Shown one piece after another: positions 44,758 to 53,690 of a DNA stretch of 64,000 bases (positions are counted from its first letter, which is position 1; each line of letters begins with the position of its first letter). The notes beneath the pieces are model-generated. The model ran no database searches and was not told the origin of the DNA. It saw only the letters and a program-made list of their open reading frames with translations. Both the position numbers and the translations under genes were made by a program. The DNA comes from Prolixibacteraceae bacterium (GTDB lineage: Bacteria; Bacteroidota; Bacteroidia; Bacteroidales; Prolixibacteraceae): the NCBI GenBank assembly GCA_019459485.1, contig JAIBEZ010000044.1, positions 1-64,000 of the forward strand. Reading direction: 5' to 3'.

Positions 44758-44771
44758 TATAAACTATAAGG

Positions 44772-44802
44772 AAAAAAGCGGGCGATCAACCCGCTTTTTT
44801 TT
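44772..44802 (+). terminator. Terminator after the PpiD-like gene
   Basis: AAAAAAGCGGG / CCCGCTTTTTTTT stem with a T-run. Confidence 0.85.
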
Positions 44803-44820
44803 ATTGCAAAATTGCCTAAA

Positions 44821-45222
44821 ATGGAACACCGAATAAAAAAACTGGAGCAAATACTTTTAAACGACCGGTTTGCCAACCACAATGACATTCATCTTGTTTC
44901 AATTGGAATTGGTGAAGCTGTAGCTGAAATGACTGTTTCTGAAAAGCATTTGAATGGAGTAAATATTATACAGGGTGGAGCTTTGTTTTCCCTGGCTGAT
45001 TTTGCTTTTGCAGCCGCTTCCAACTCACACGGACGTGTTGCAGTGGCAATCAATGCAAGCATTTCGTTTTTCAAAGGTGTTTCTTCCGGAATGCTCACTG
45101 CTTTTGCCAAAGAATTGAATTCCGGCAAAACATTATCGCATTATTCGGTTGATATTTTAGACAACGAAGGCAGTAAAATAGCTCATTTCACAGGTACTGC
45201 TTTTCGAAAAGGCGAATATTGA
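44821..45222 (+). CDS. PaaI-family hotdog thioesterase
   Basis: About 133 aa from ATG 44821; an in-frame TTG at 44812 is less likely. The single hotdog fold shows NGVNIIQGGALFSLADFAFAAA, the PaaI-family catalytic/substrate motif (acidic residue in LADFA), followed by the central beta-sheet. It hydrolyses acyl- or aryl-CoA thioesters in the cytoplasm. It precedes the IMP dehydrogenase gene by 70 bases, which holds its own promoter. Confidence 0.85.
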   Translation: MEHRIKKLEQILLNDRFANHNDIHLVSIGIGEAVAEMTVSEKHLNGVNIIQGGALFSLADFAFAAASNSHGRVAVAINASISFFKGVSSGMLTAFAKELNSGKTLSHYSVDILDNEGSKIAHFTGTAFRKGEY

Positions 45223-45232
45223 ACAAATCCTG

Positions 45233-45265
45233 ATTGAACAAGCGAATATATTTTAATTAAATTTG
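45233..45265 (+). promoter_or_regulatory. Promoter of the IMP dehydrogenase gene
   Basis: ATTG at 45233-45236, a 21-base spacer, then TAAATTTG at 45258-45265. Near-consensus Bacteroidota promoter 27 bases upstream of the ATG. Confidence 0.6.
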
Positions 45266-45292
45266 CCCAATTTTTCATTTAAATAAAACGAT

Positions 45293-46789
45293 ATGGCCCG
45301 ATATTTCAACCATGTTTCCAGAACATTTAATGAATACCTTTTAATTCCGGGGTTAACAACCAAAGAATGTCATCCCGACAATGTTTCGCTAAGAACACCG
45401 CTTGTAAAGTACCACAAAGGATCAACTCCTGAATTGGAGCTGAATGTTCCGTTTGTTTCAGCCATCATGCAATCTGTATCCGATCATAAAATGGCCATTG
45501 CATTGGCCAAAAATGGTGGATTGTCATTTATTTTCGGATCGCAGCCCATCGAACCGCAAGTTGAAATGGTCAGGAAAGTGAAAAAATTCAAAGCCGGATT
45601 TGTTGTCAGCGATGCCAACCTGAAACCCGACAACACGCTTGCCGACGTGATAGCATTGAAAGCCAGAACAGGTCACTCAACCATCGGAATAACTAACACA
45701 GGAACTTCGAACGGAAAGCTTCTTGGCATTGTTACCAGCCGCGATTACCGCGAAACCAAAGACAACCTTGGAACAAGTATCAGCGAGTTTATGACACCGT
45801 TTTCGAAATTGGTAACCGGGCAGTTGGGCATTTCGCTCACAGAAGCCAACGACATCATCTGGGATCACAAACTCAACACGCTTCCAATTATCGACAAAGA
45901 TCAAAATCTGCAATACTTTGTTTTCAGGAAAGATTACGACGAACACAAAGAAAACCCTAACGAGTTGCTCGATCCGAATAAAAAATTACTGGTTGGAGCA
46001 GGCATCAATACCCGAGATTACAAAGAAAGAGTTCCGCAATTGGTTGAAGCTGGCGCCGATATTTTATGCATCGACTCTTCCGACGGATTTTCAGAATGGC
46101 AAAAAGAAACCATCGAATTCATAAAAACGAAATACAACGGAAAAGTTAAAGTTGGTGCGGGTAATGTGGTCGATAAAGAGGGTTTTTTGTATTTGGTTGA
46201 AGCAGGCGCCGATTTCGTGAAAGTTGGTATTGGCGGTGGCTCAATTTGTATTACCCGCGAGCAAAAAGGAATTGGCCGTGGACAAGCTACCTCGCTGATT
46301 GAAGTGGCAGAAGCACGCGACGAATACTTCCAGAAAACCGGTGTATATGTTCCGATTTGTTCTGACGGCGGCATTGTGCAGGATTACCACATGGTGCTGG
46401 CTTTGGCCATGGGCGCCGACTTTATAATGATGGGACGCTACTTTGCACGTTTCGATGAAAGCCCTACCAAGAAGCTTAAAATTGGCAACAGTTACGTAAA
46501 AGAATACTGGGGCGAAGGTTCAAACCGTGCGCGCAACTGGCAACGCTACGACATGGGCGGCAACGAAAGCCTTAAATTCGAGGAAGGTGTTGACAGCTAT
46601 GTTCCTTACGCCGGAAAACTGAAAGACAACCTGGACATCACTGTTGGAAAGATCATTTCGACCATGGTGAGCTGCGGTGCACTCAGCTTACCGGATCTTG
46701 AAAAGAACGCAAAAATCACGCTCGTTTCCTCTACCAGCATCATCGAGGGTGGGGCACACGATGTGATTCTGAAGGATACAAATATTTAG
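45293..46789 (+). CDS. guaB: IMP dehydrogenase, Tritrichomonas foetus-like type
   Basis: 498 aa. Oxidises IMP to XMP with NAD in guanine nucleotide synthesis. The catalytic loop reads [15 protein letters not shown] with the active Cys at residue 319, and the flap reads ARNWQRYD with R418 and Y419. These are the very residue numbers of the T. foetus enzyme as I remember it, and K310, R322 and E431 are also shared. A CBS pair sits at ~100-220. From memory the sequence tracks the T. foetus IMPDH along its whole length, unlike the usual GIGPGSICTTR bacterial form. Transcribed from its own promoter. Confidence 0.93.
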   Translation: MARYFNHVSRTFNEYLLIPGLTTKECHPDNVSLRTPLVKYHKGSTPELELNVPFVSAIMQSVSDHKMAIALAKNGGLSFIFGSQPIEPQVEMVRKVKKFKAGFVVSDANLKPDNTLADVIALKARTGHSTIGITNTGTSNGKLLGIVTSRDYRETKDNLGTSISEFMTPFSKLVTGQLGISLTEANDIIWDHKLNTLPIIDKDQNLQYFVFRKDYDEHKENPNELLDPNKKLLVGAGINTRDYKERVPQLVEAGADILCIDSSDGFSEWQKETIEFIKTKYNGKVKVGAGNVVDKEGFLYLVEAGADFVKVGIGGGSICITREQKGIGRGQATSLIEVAEARDEYFQKTGVYVPICSDGGIVQDYHMVLALAMGADFIMMGRYFARFDESPTKKLKIGNSYVKEYWGEGSNRARNWQRYDMGGNESLKFEEGVDSYVPYAGKLKDNLDITVGKIISTMVSCGALSLPDLEKNAKITLVSSTSIIEGGAHDVILKDTNI

Positions 46790-46806
46790 AACTTATATTG
46801 CTACTA

Positions 46807-46844
46807 AAAAGAGAAAGCGGGCCCAACAGCCCGCTTTCTCTTTT
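46807..46844. terminator. Bidirectional terminator between guaB and yqeY
   Basis: AAAAGAGAAAGCGGG / CCCGCTTTCTCTTTT 15-bp perfect stem, 8-base loop, serving convergent genes. Confidence 0.88.
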
Positions 46845-46884
46845 AAATATAAAACCTGAGACTTCAGGTTCTGGAATCGTATTT

Positions 46885-47334
46885 TTAGCTTAACAGCTCT
46901 TTCACTTTTTCTGAAATGTCTTTTCCATCAGCCAGACCAGCCAGCTTTTTGGAAGCGATTCCCATTACTTTTCCCATTTCTTTGATGCTGGTAGCGCCCA
47001 CTTCAGAAATGATAGCCTGAATGGCGCTGGTTAATTCAGCATCCGACATTTTTACCGGAAGGTAGGTTTCAAAAACTTTTACCTGAAACATTTCCTGATC
47101 ATACAAATCGTCGCGACCCTGCTCTTTGTAAATGTTGGCAGAATCAGTTCCCTGTTTGGCCAGTTTCTGGATAATCTTCAGCACTTCCTGATCGGTCAGC
47201 TCACCAGTTGCACCAGCCGCTGATTTTGCTTCGATCATTACTTTTTTAATTCCGCGCAAAGCCTCGAGTTTTTCCTTTTCACGGGCTTTCATGGCGGCTA
47301 AAATGTCACTGCTTATCTGATCAAATAGATTCAT
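46885..47334 (-). CDS. GatB/YqeY-domain protein
   Basis: 149 aa, one GatB_Yqey domain (EKLEALRGIKKVMIEAK, KQGTDSANIYKEQGRDDL, GKVMGIASKKLAGLADG). These free-standing proteins resemble the tail of GatB and may bind tRNA; the role is unsettled. Follows ftsZ1 by 12 bases and ends the division cluster. Confidence 0.9.
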   Translation of the reverse strand: MNLFDQISSDILAAMKAREKEKLEALRGIKKVMIEAKSAAGATGELTDQEVLKIIQKLAKQGTDSANIYKEQGRDDLYDQEMFQVKVFETYLPVKMSDAELTSAIQAIISEVGATSIKEMGKVMGIASKKLAGLADGKDISEKVKELLS

Positions 47335-47346
47335 ATTCGTATTTTA

Positions 47347-48765
47347 TTAGTCAACGTTGTCGTGAAGGTATGAATTATTGTCACGTAAAATTACATCATT
47401 ATTTTCATCGGGAGAAATAGAGAATCGGGAGAATTTTTCTTCAACTTTTTTTTTAAACCCTGAAAACCGAAGATTCTTTCGACGGTATGCAGGAATATTT
47501 TCCAGTTCATCTACCGCCTCTTCAGTTGTTTGGGTGTAATCAACCGGCTCGTTTACCTGATTGAAGGTTTCCTTTTTGGGATTATTTCCGTAAAGTTCTT
47601 CAAATTCGTCAAAAACGCTGGTGTTTATTTCGAATTCGAATGTTTTTTGCTTCACATTCTTCGAACCATACAATTCGTTTTCAACCGAAGTTTTTATTTC
47701 TGACCTGGCTGAAGAATTGTTCCCCGGAACTTCATCACTCAGTGTATGGTAGGTTTTTTCCTGATTTTGGTTCATTGCCATTTCCGGAATACTGCTTGTA
47801 CTGAAACCGGTAGCAATAATTGTTACCGAAATTTTATCGCCCAATTCTTCGTCAACTCCATTTCCCCAGATTAAATCGGCAGAATTGCCGGCTTTTTCCT
47901 GAATAAAATCGGTGATTTCGCCAATTTCGTCCATGGTAATTTCTTCTGATCCTGAAGTAATGTTCAGCAAAATATTGCGTGCACCCAAAATGTCGTTGTT
48001 GTTCAGCAACGGCGAATTCAAAGCTTCTTCAACGGCAATCAGTGCGCGGTTTACTCCTGAAGCAACACCGGTTCCCATGAGAGCGACACCACTGTTGCGC
48101 ATCACCGTTTCAACATCGGCAAAGTCAACGTTGATGTAACCGGGAACGGTAATAATTTCAGCAATTCCTTTTGCAGCAGTAGCCAGAATATTATCGGCTT
48201 TTGCAAAGGCATCCGAGATTTTAAAATCGCCGTACATTTCACGGATTCGTTCGTTGTTGATCACCAATAGTGAATCTACATGCGTTTCCATGGCTGCAAT
48301 CCCGTCAATGGCTTGCTTAATGCGGCGGCGACCTTCGTTACGGAAAGGAATGGTCACAATTCCAACTGTCAGGATGCCCAATTCTTTGGCTGCCTGCGCA
48401 ATTACCGGAGCGCCACCTGTACCTGTTCCACCACCCATTCCGGCAGTAATGAAAACCATTTTCGTATTGCTGCCCAGTATTTTTTTTACATCTTCAATAT
48501 TTTCTATGGCAGCATCGCGTCCGGTTTCAGGTTTATTTCCGGCGCCGCGCCCTTCGGTGAGCGACGACCCCAGTTGAACCTTGAACGGAACCGGGCTGTT
48601 TACCAATGCTTGTGAATCGGTATTGCAAACCATAAAATCCACATCACGAATCCCCTGATGGTACATGTGATTTACAGCATTTCCACCACCACCGCCTACA
48701 CCAATTACCTTTATGATTGAACCTGAGTCCGAGGCAATATCAAAATTCATTATTTCATTTGACAT
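47347..48765 (-). CDS. ftsZ: Cell division GTPase FtsZ, canonical copy
   Basis: 472 aa. Tubulin-like GTPase with GVGGGGGNAVNHM (T1), MGGGTGTGGAP (T4 signature) and NVDFADVETVM (T7 loop, catalytic Asp). The C-terminal tail has the partner-binding peptide ELENIPAYRRKN and the phylum-typical ending NNSYLHDNVD. It forms the Z-ring and should bind FtsA through this peptide. Placed 33 bases downstream of a second ftsZ. This copy has every feature of the housekeeping protein. Confidence 0.96.
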   Translation of the reverse strand: MSNEIMNFDIASDSGSIIKVIGVGGGGGNAVNHMYHQGIRDVDFMVCNTDSQALVNSPVPFKVQLGSSLTEGRGAGNKPETGRDAAIENIEDVKKILGSNTKMVFITAGMGGGTGTGGAPVIAQAAKELGILTVGIVTIPFRNEGRRRIKQAIDGIAAMETHVDSLLVINNERIREMYGDFKISDAFAKADNILATAAKGIAEIITVPGYINVDFADVETVMRNSGVALMGTGVASGVNRALIAVEEALNSPLLNNNDILGARNILLNITSGSEEITMDEIGEITDFIQEKAGNSADLIWGNGVDEELGDKISVTIIATGFSTSSIPEMAMNQNQEKTYHTLSDEVPGNNSSARSEIKTSVENELYGSKNVKQKTFEFEINTSVFDEFEELYGNNPKKETFNQVNEPVDYTQTTEEAVDELENIPAYRRKNLRFSGFKKKVEEKFSRFSISPDENNDVILRDNNSYLHDNVD

Positions 48766-48798
48766 GATCCTATATTTTTCTTGTTAATATTCTGATAT

Positions 48799-50067
48799 TT
48801 ATTGCATTTCATCTGATTCCTTGTCTTCAAAGAATTTCGAAAACTGACGTGAAAACCAGCTGTTTGTGTCTTCTGGATTTGACTCGCCAACCAGTTCATT
48901 TTTTCGTCGCGTTTTTCGTTTTCCGGGCTTTTCTTCCCGAAGCGGAAAGTTTTTAACTTCTTTCGAAACCTCCCTTTTAGAAGATGTCGTTTCAACCACT
49001 TCGAGTGATTTTTCATCCTCAAGGTTGATTTCAAATCCATTGTCTTCCATTACCAATTCTACCACATCGGATGGGCGCTGGAAAATCCGGTTCGGATTCA
49101 CATCGAAGCCTGTTGCAATAATTGTGACACTTATCTGGTCGCCAAGTCGCAAGTCAATGCCATTTCCCCAGATAATTGTTGCATCCTGACCTGCAGCTTC
49201 CTGCAAATAATCAATGATTTCGCCAATTTCGCCCATCGTGATTTCCTGTGTTCCGGAGATCATATTGAGCAATATATCTTTGGTTCCTTTAATGCTGCTG
49301 CTGTCGAGCAAAGGCGATTCGAGCGCCTGCTGAACAGACTTCATCGCGCGACCTTCACCGGTTGCAAAGCCGGTTCCCATTATAAATACTTCGCTGCCGG
49401 CCATCACCGTGCAAACATCTGCAAAGTCAATGTTGATATTTCCGTGAAGGGTAATTATTTCGGCAACTCCCTTAACAGCTGTTGTGATGATGTTGTCGGC
49501 CTTTTTAAATGCCACCGATGCCGGAAGGTTTCCGTATATTTTATGAAGTTTTTCATTGCTGATTACCAGCATACTATCCACATGATCTTTCAGCTTTTCG
49601 ATTCCTGCACGTGCCTGATCGTACCTCCGTTTTCCTTCTGCCGGAGAGGGTAGGGTAACGACTGCAATGGTCAGAATTCCCAAATCGCGCGCAAGTTGTG
49701 CAATTACGGGGGCAGCCCCGGTTCCGGTTCCACCTCCCATTCCGGCGGTGATAAACACCATTTTGGTTGTACCTTCCAGGACATTCCGGATATCGTCCAG
49801 ATTTTCGATTGCAGCCTGTTCGCCCTGCTCCGGTAAATTTCCGGCACCACGACCTTCAGTAAGGGTTACCCCGAGCTGAATCCGGATGGGCACCGGATTG
49901 TTTTGCATCGCCTGCGCATCGGTGTTGCAAATAATAAAGTCAACACCTACAATGCCTTCATCAAACATGTGTTTAACGGCATTACACCCACCTCCCCCCA
50001 CACCAATAACTTTGATGATGGAAGAATTTGCTTGCTCTATTCCGAAATTAAGAATCTCGTCGATCAT
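48799..50067 (-). CDS. Second FtsZ paralogue lacking the C-terminal peptide
   Basis: 422 aa. The GTPase core is complete: GVGGGGCNAVKHMF, MGGGTGTGAAP and NIDFADVCTVM. The variable tail carries a Lys/Arg-rich segment (PGKRKTRRKNEL) and ends SWFSRQFSKFFEDKESDEMQ, without the IPAYRR peptide or the NSYLHDNVD end of the other copy. Residues TDAQAMQNNPVP versus TDSQALVNSPVP and many core differences show an old divergence rather than a fresh duplication. It lies directly after ftsA. Likely an active polymer former with altered partner binding; a role distinct from classical division is possible. Confidence 0.9.
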   Translation of the reverse strand: MIDEILNFGIEQANSSIIKVIGVGGGGCNAVKHMFDEGIVGVDFIICNTDAQAMQNNPVPIRIQLGVTLTEGRGAGNLPEQGEQAAIENLDDIRNVLEGTTKMVFITAGMGGGTGTGAAPVIAQLARDLGILTIAVVTLPSPAEGKRRYDQARAGIEKLKDHVDSMLVISNEKLHKIYGNLPASVAFKKADNIITTAVKGVAEIITLHGNINIDFADVCTVMAGSEVFIMGTGFATGEGRAMKSVQQALESPLLDSSSIKGTKDILLNMISGTQEITMGEIGEIIDYLQEAAGQDATIIWGNGIDLRLGDQISVTIIATGFDVNPNRIFQRPSDVVELVMEDNGFEINLEDEKSLEVVETTSSKREVSKEVKNFPLREEKPGKRKTRRKNELVGESNPEDTNSWFSRQFSKFFEDKESDEMQ

Positions 50068-50092
50068 AAGGCAGACATGATTTTATTTATAG

Positions 50093-51382
50093 CTAAGACA
50101 TTTCAGTATCATCAGGGTTTTCTTCAAAAAATCCGAGAACACCCTGAAATATTTTATTTTGCATTACTTTAATTATCCCGGGTTCATTTGATTTCACTTT
50201 TGGGACCTTTACTTTTTTCCGTTTTCCAACCGGGCCTTCTTCTTCCGCAGCCATTTTCAGTAAACCAAGAACGGTTGAGAACCGGGGATCGTCCACCTCT
50301 TTACGTGCTACAAAATAGTTCAGGTTGGGTCTGCCTTTTCTGACATCAAAACCGGTGCGGAACTTGATCAACTGACCCAAATTAGGCAAAAGCGATGTTC
50401 CTCCGGTAATTACAATTCCGGCGCCCAATTTATCTGCATATCCTGATTTTCTGATCTGGAATGCAAATCCATCTACAATTTCTTCCATTCGGGCCTGAAT
50501 AATATTGGCAAGACTTTTAAACGAAATCTGACGTGGTTCCCAACCCTGGATCGGGATGGTAACTACTTTGTCTTCAGGTGCAAAATCAGCGATGGCCTGT
50601 CCAAACTGAACTTTCAGCGATTCGGCCTGACGGACGGTGATGGAACAACCTTCTTTAATATCGTGTGTAAGTACATTGCCGCCAAACGGAACCATGGAAG
50701 TATAGCAAAGCACTCCATCGCAGAAAATGGAAATTTTCGTGGTGCCTCCGCCAATATCAACCAGGGCAACACCTGCTTCCTTTTCATCTTCGGTCAGAAC
50801 CACCGCCGAAGAGGCAATCGGATCAAGAATGGATTTCTGTACATTGATTGAGCCCTGCCTGAAACAGGTGGCAATGTTTCTGGTATAATATTCAGGAGCA
50901 ATGTGCAATTTAAAAGTTCCTTCGATTTTCTCGCCGATGGCTCCAACCGGATTGACAATTCCTGTCTCGTTGTCAACGGTATAAAATTCGGAATTGATGT
51001 GGTAAACTGTCATTCCATCGGGCAGTTCAATTTTGCGGGCCTGCTCTGCCATTTGATTGACGTCGGCTTCGGTCACATAACGATCGCGCCCGATATTTCC
51101 CTGTATGCTGGTGGTCAGCGTGGTCAGGTGTTGTCCGGATATATTGACAAAAACGTTTTCAATCACCTGGCCGCATTCTTTTTCGGCGTGATTTACAGCA
51201 TCGTTCACGGCAGCAAATGCCTCCTCAACATTCAGCACCACGCCACGTTTGATGCCACGTGATGGACTGTGACCCAATCCAACAATCTGTATTTTATTGT
51301 CCTCAACCTTTTTTCCGGCGAGCGCTACCACTTTCGTGGAACCGATGTCAACTGCTGCAAATATTTTTTCGTTCTTGTCCAT
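50093..51382 (-). CDS. ftsA: Cell division protein FtsA
   Basis: 429 aa actin-fold protein with the phosphate motifs DIGSTKVVALAG and DIGGGTTKISIF, the SHS2 region (~85-165) and a basic stretch (KRKKVKVPKVK) before a C-terminal amphipathic helix that tethers FtsZ to the membrane. Two ftsZ genes follow it in the same orientation. Confidence 0.95.
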   Translation of the reverse strand: MDKNEKIFAAVDIGSTKVVALAGKKVEDNKIQIVGLGHSPSRGIKRGVVLNVEEAFAAVNDAVNHAEKECGQVIENVFVNISGQHLTTLTTSIQGNIGRDRYVTEADVNQMAEQARKIELPDGMTVYHINSEFYTVDNETGIVNPVGAIGEKIEGTFKLHIAPEYYTRNIATCFRQGSINVQKSILDPIASSAVVLTEDEKEAGVALVDIGGGTTKISIFCDGVLCYTSMVPFGGNVLTHDIKEGCSITVRQAESLKVQFGQAIADFAPEDKVVTIPIQGWEPRQISFKSLANIIQARMEEIVDGFAFQIRKSGYADKLGAGIVITGGTSLLPNLGQLIKFRTGFDVRKGRPNLNYFVARKEVDDPRFSTVLGLLKMAAEEEGPVGKRKKVKVPKVKSNEPGIIKVMQNKIFQGVLGFFEENPDDTEMS

Positions 51383-51385
51383 AAT

Positions 51386-52141
51386 CTATTTTTTTGTGCA
51401 AACAACCTGGTTCTGATATTTCACACTGATGGCTTTATACTTGTTCCAACCAAAATTTTTAAACCCTTGTTGGTAAACTGCTTTTAAATTCCTGAATTTC
51501 AACTCAAAATCATCTGGCCTGCCAAATTCGATGAGGTAATCGCCAACCTGTGGCAACAACAATAATTCTCCATTTGGCTGAATTAAAACCTGTTCGATCT
51601 GCGCCTTCCAAAAATCATCTTTGTTCACAAAATCGGTCATTTTCAGTAAATTACTTTTTATCGTGTCGTCAGGAAATATTCCGCTGGCAATCACGACTCG
51701 TTCAATGTATTTCGATGAAACCGGAATCTTTACTCCCTCACGATCGAGATAATAATCTTCGCCGGCATCTTTTATCCTGAGAATCGGCGTGCGTTCATCA
51801 ACATGGATAATAAGTTTTCCGTTGAATGACCATCCTTTTGCTTCAACTTTCCGGTAAATCTCCACATTGGTCAGGGTCGCAAATGTGGTTAGTTTTGTTT
51901 CGAGCGCCTCAATGTCAATGGCCGAAAGCCGGTGTCCGATAATTGGTTCACCCGATTTTTCGATCAATTCGGTTATCTCAGCTTCATCCAGAAATCGTGG
52001 TGAATTGGGATTGATAAAGACCACAATTGACTGGCACCTCACCGCTTCCATTTGGGTGTAGGTGAAATAAACTGTGAATCCGACAAACCCCGCCAGACAA
52101 AGCCAACCTAATATGACCGCTATCTTTTTAACTATCTCCAT
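51386..52141 (-). CDS. ftsQ: Cell division protein FtsQ
   Basis: 251 aa. One N-terminal membrane helix (~6-28) then POTRA-like and FtsQ domains (RFLDEAEITELIEKSG, LTNVEIYRK). Periplasmic linker of the divisome. Its ATG overlaps the murC stop by 14 bases, and it ends 3 bases before ftsA. Confidence 0.9.
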   Translation of the reverse strand: MEIVKKIAVILGWLCLAGFVGFTVYFTYTQMEAVRCQSIVVFINPNSPRFLDEAEITELIEKSGEPIIGHRLSAIDIEALETKLTTFATLTNVEIYRKVEAKGWSFNGKLIIHVDERTPILRIKDAGEDYYLDREGVKIPVSSKYIERVVIASGIFPDDTIKSNLLKMTDFVNKDDFWKAQIEQVLIQPNGELLLLPQVGDYLIEFGRPDDFELKFRNLKAVYQQGFKNFGWNKYKAISVKYQNQVVCTKK

Positions 52142-53513
52142 ACTTCAACAGTTGCTTTTTTACAGTTTCAACCAGTGTGTCAATATCACCGGCGCCCATC
52201 ATCAAAATAATTCCCGGTTTAAACAATCCGGAAATAACGGGCAACTCTTCTTTTGTACAAATTATTTTTTTACGATTCTTTATCTGTTTAAAAATCAATT
52301 CAGAACTCACCCCTTCAATCGGAAGTTCGCGCGCCGGATAGATATCCAGCAACACAACTTCATCGAGCAAATCCAGACTTTTTGCGAATCCGGTTGCAAA
52401 ATCTTTTGTGCGGCTGAAAAGGTGTGGTTGAAATATACCTGTCAATTTTTTACCCTTGTAAATATCTCTGACCGACTGAATGGTTGCCCTCAGTTCTGCC
52501 GGATGATGCGCATAGTCGTCGATCAGCACAAAAATTCCGTTGTTCAGCTGTACATCGAACCGCCTTTTCACTCCTGAATAGGTTGCAAGCGCTTTACGTA
52601 TTTCTTCCGGAGAAACACCTGCCAGAATTGCGAGGGCTGAAGCTGCCACCGCATTTTCAACATTCAGCAAACCAGGGTAATTTAACACCAGTTTTTTAAT
52701 CCTGAAGTCAGGAGTTTTGAGATCGAACTGGTAAAACCCCGATTTTAACATTACATTTTCGACACAAAAATCGGCATCTTCTGTAATCGAATAAGTGAAT
52801 ATCCGAATGTCCGGAAGATCAGCACCAACCGAAAGTCCTTTTTTCAGGACCAGCGCCCCACCTTCTTTAATCTGGGCTGCAAACAATTGAAAGCTTTCGA
52901 TGACTTTTTCGTGCGAACCGTAAATATCGAGGTGGTCGGCGTCCATTGAAGTAATAACTGCCAGTTCTGGCTTGAGTTGCAAAAATGAACGGTCGAATTC
53001 ATCGGCTTCGGCAACAATCCATGGACTGCCAGTGTTGTCGAGCAATAAATTGCTCTTGTAATTTTTTGAAATTCCGCCCATAAATGCAGCGCACCCAACA
53101 GACGAGGACTTCAAAATATGGGCAGTCATGGTTGAAACCGAAGTTTTTCCATGTGTTCCGGCAACGGCGATGGTTCGCTGACTATTGCAAATGATTCCCA
53201 GCACTTCCGAACGTTTGTGAATTGGAAAGCCACGATCAATCAATACGTTTAATTCCTGATGGCTGGTGGGAACTGCCGGAGTGTAAACGATTAGTGAGTT
53301 GTCAACATTCAGATTAGAAGGCAATTGGTCCGGATCGTCGTGATAATGCACTGCAATTCCTTCGCTTTCAAGTTGAAGTGTTAGTTCGGTGGAAGTACGG
53401 TCGTAACCGGAAACAGCAATGCCCTGACTCGCAAAATAACGTGCCAGAGCGCTCATCCCGATTCCCCCGATTCCCAGAAAATACACTTGTTTTATGTCGG
53501 TTAATTTATGCAT
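52128..53513 (-). CDS. murC: UDP-N-acetylmuramate--L-alanine ligase
   Basis: 461 aa. GIGGIGMSALARYF (UDP-binding), VAGTHGKTSVSTM (ATP loop) and the Mur ligase C-terminal domain with a VLLDIYPARE segment. Adds the first amino acid of the peptidoglycan stem. In most relatives it follows murG directly; here an AlbA_2 gene and a G-rich repeat intervene. Confidence 0.96.
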   Translation of the reverse strand: MHKLTDIKQVYFLGIGGIGMSALARYFASQGIAVSGYDRTSTELTLQLESEGIAVHYHDDPDQLPSNLNVDNSLIVYTPAVPTSHQELNVLIDRGFPIHKRSEVLGIICNSQRTIAVAGTHGKTSVSTMTAHILKSSSVGCAAFMGGISKNYKSNLLLDNTGSPWIVAEADEFDRSFLQLKPELAVITSMDADHLDIYGSHEKVIESFQLFAAQIKEGGALVLKKGLSVGADLPDIRIFTYSITEDADFCVENVMLKSGFYQFDLKTPDFRIKKLVLNYPGLLNVENAVAASALAILAGVSPEEIRKALATYSGVKRRFDVQLNNGIFVLIDDYAHHPAELRATIQSVRDIYKGKKLTGIFQPHLFSRTKDFATGFAKSLDLLDEVVLLDIYPARELPIEGVSSELIFKQIKNRKKIICTKEELPVISGLFKPGIILMMGAGDIDTLVETVKKQLLKYGDS

Positions 53514-53625
53514 TTTATGTTTTGCCCTGTTATTGAATATTTTTCTTTAAATTGTGTGAAGTTACTGGTCGCTTCATTTATCCGCCAAAACGAATTTAGT
53601 AAAATGTTCCTTTTTCGCTCCTTCT

Positions 53626-53690
53626 TTATTGCCCCATCACTGTCATTATTGCCCCGTTATTGCCCTTTTTGCCCCATTATTGCCCCATTA
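53626..53690. repeat. TGGGGCAATAA tandem-like repeat
   Basis: On the minus strand, about six TGGGGCAATAA/GGGGCAA units, imperfect. The AlbA_2 gene's last residues (MGQ) and stop codon lie inside it. Confidence 0.7.
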
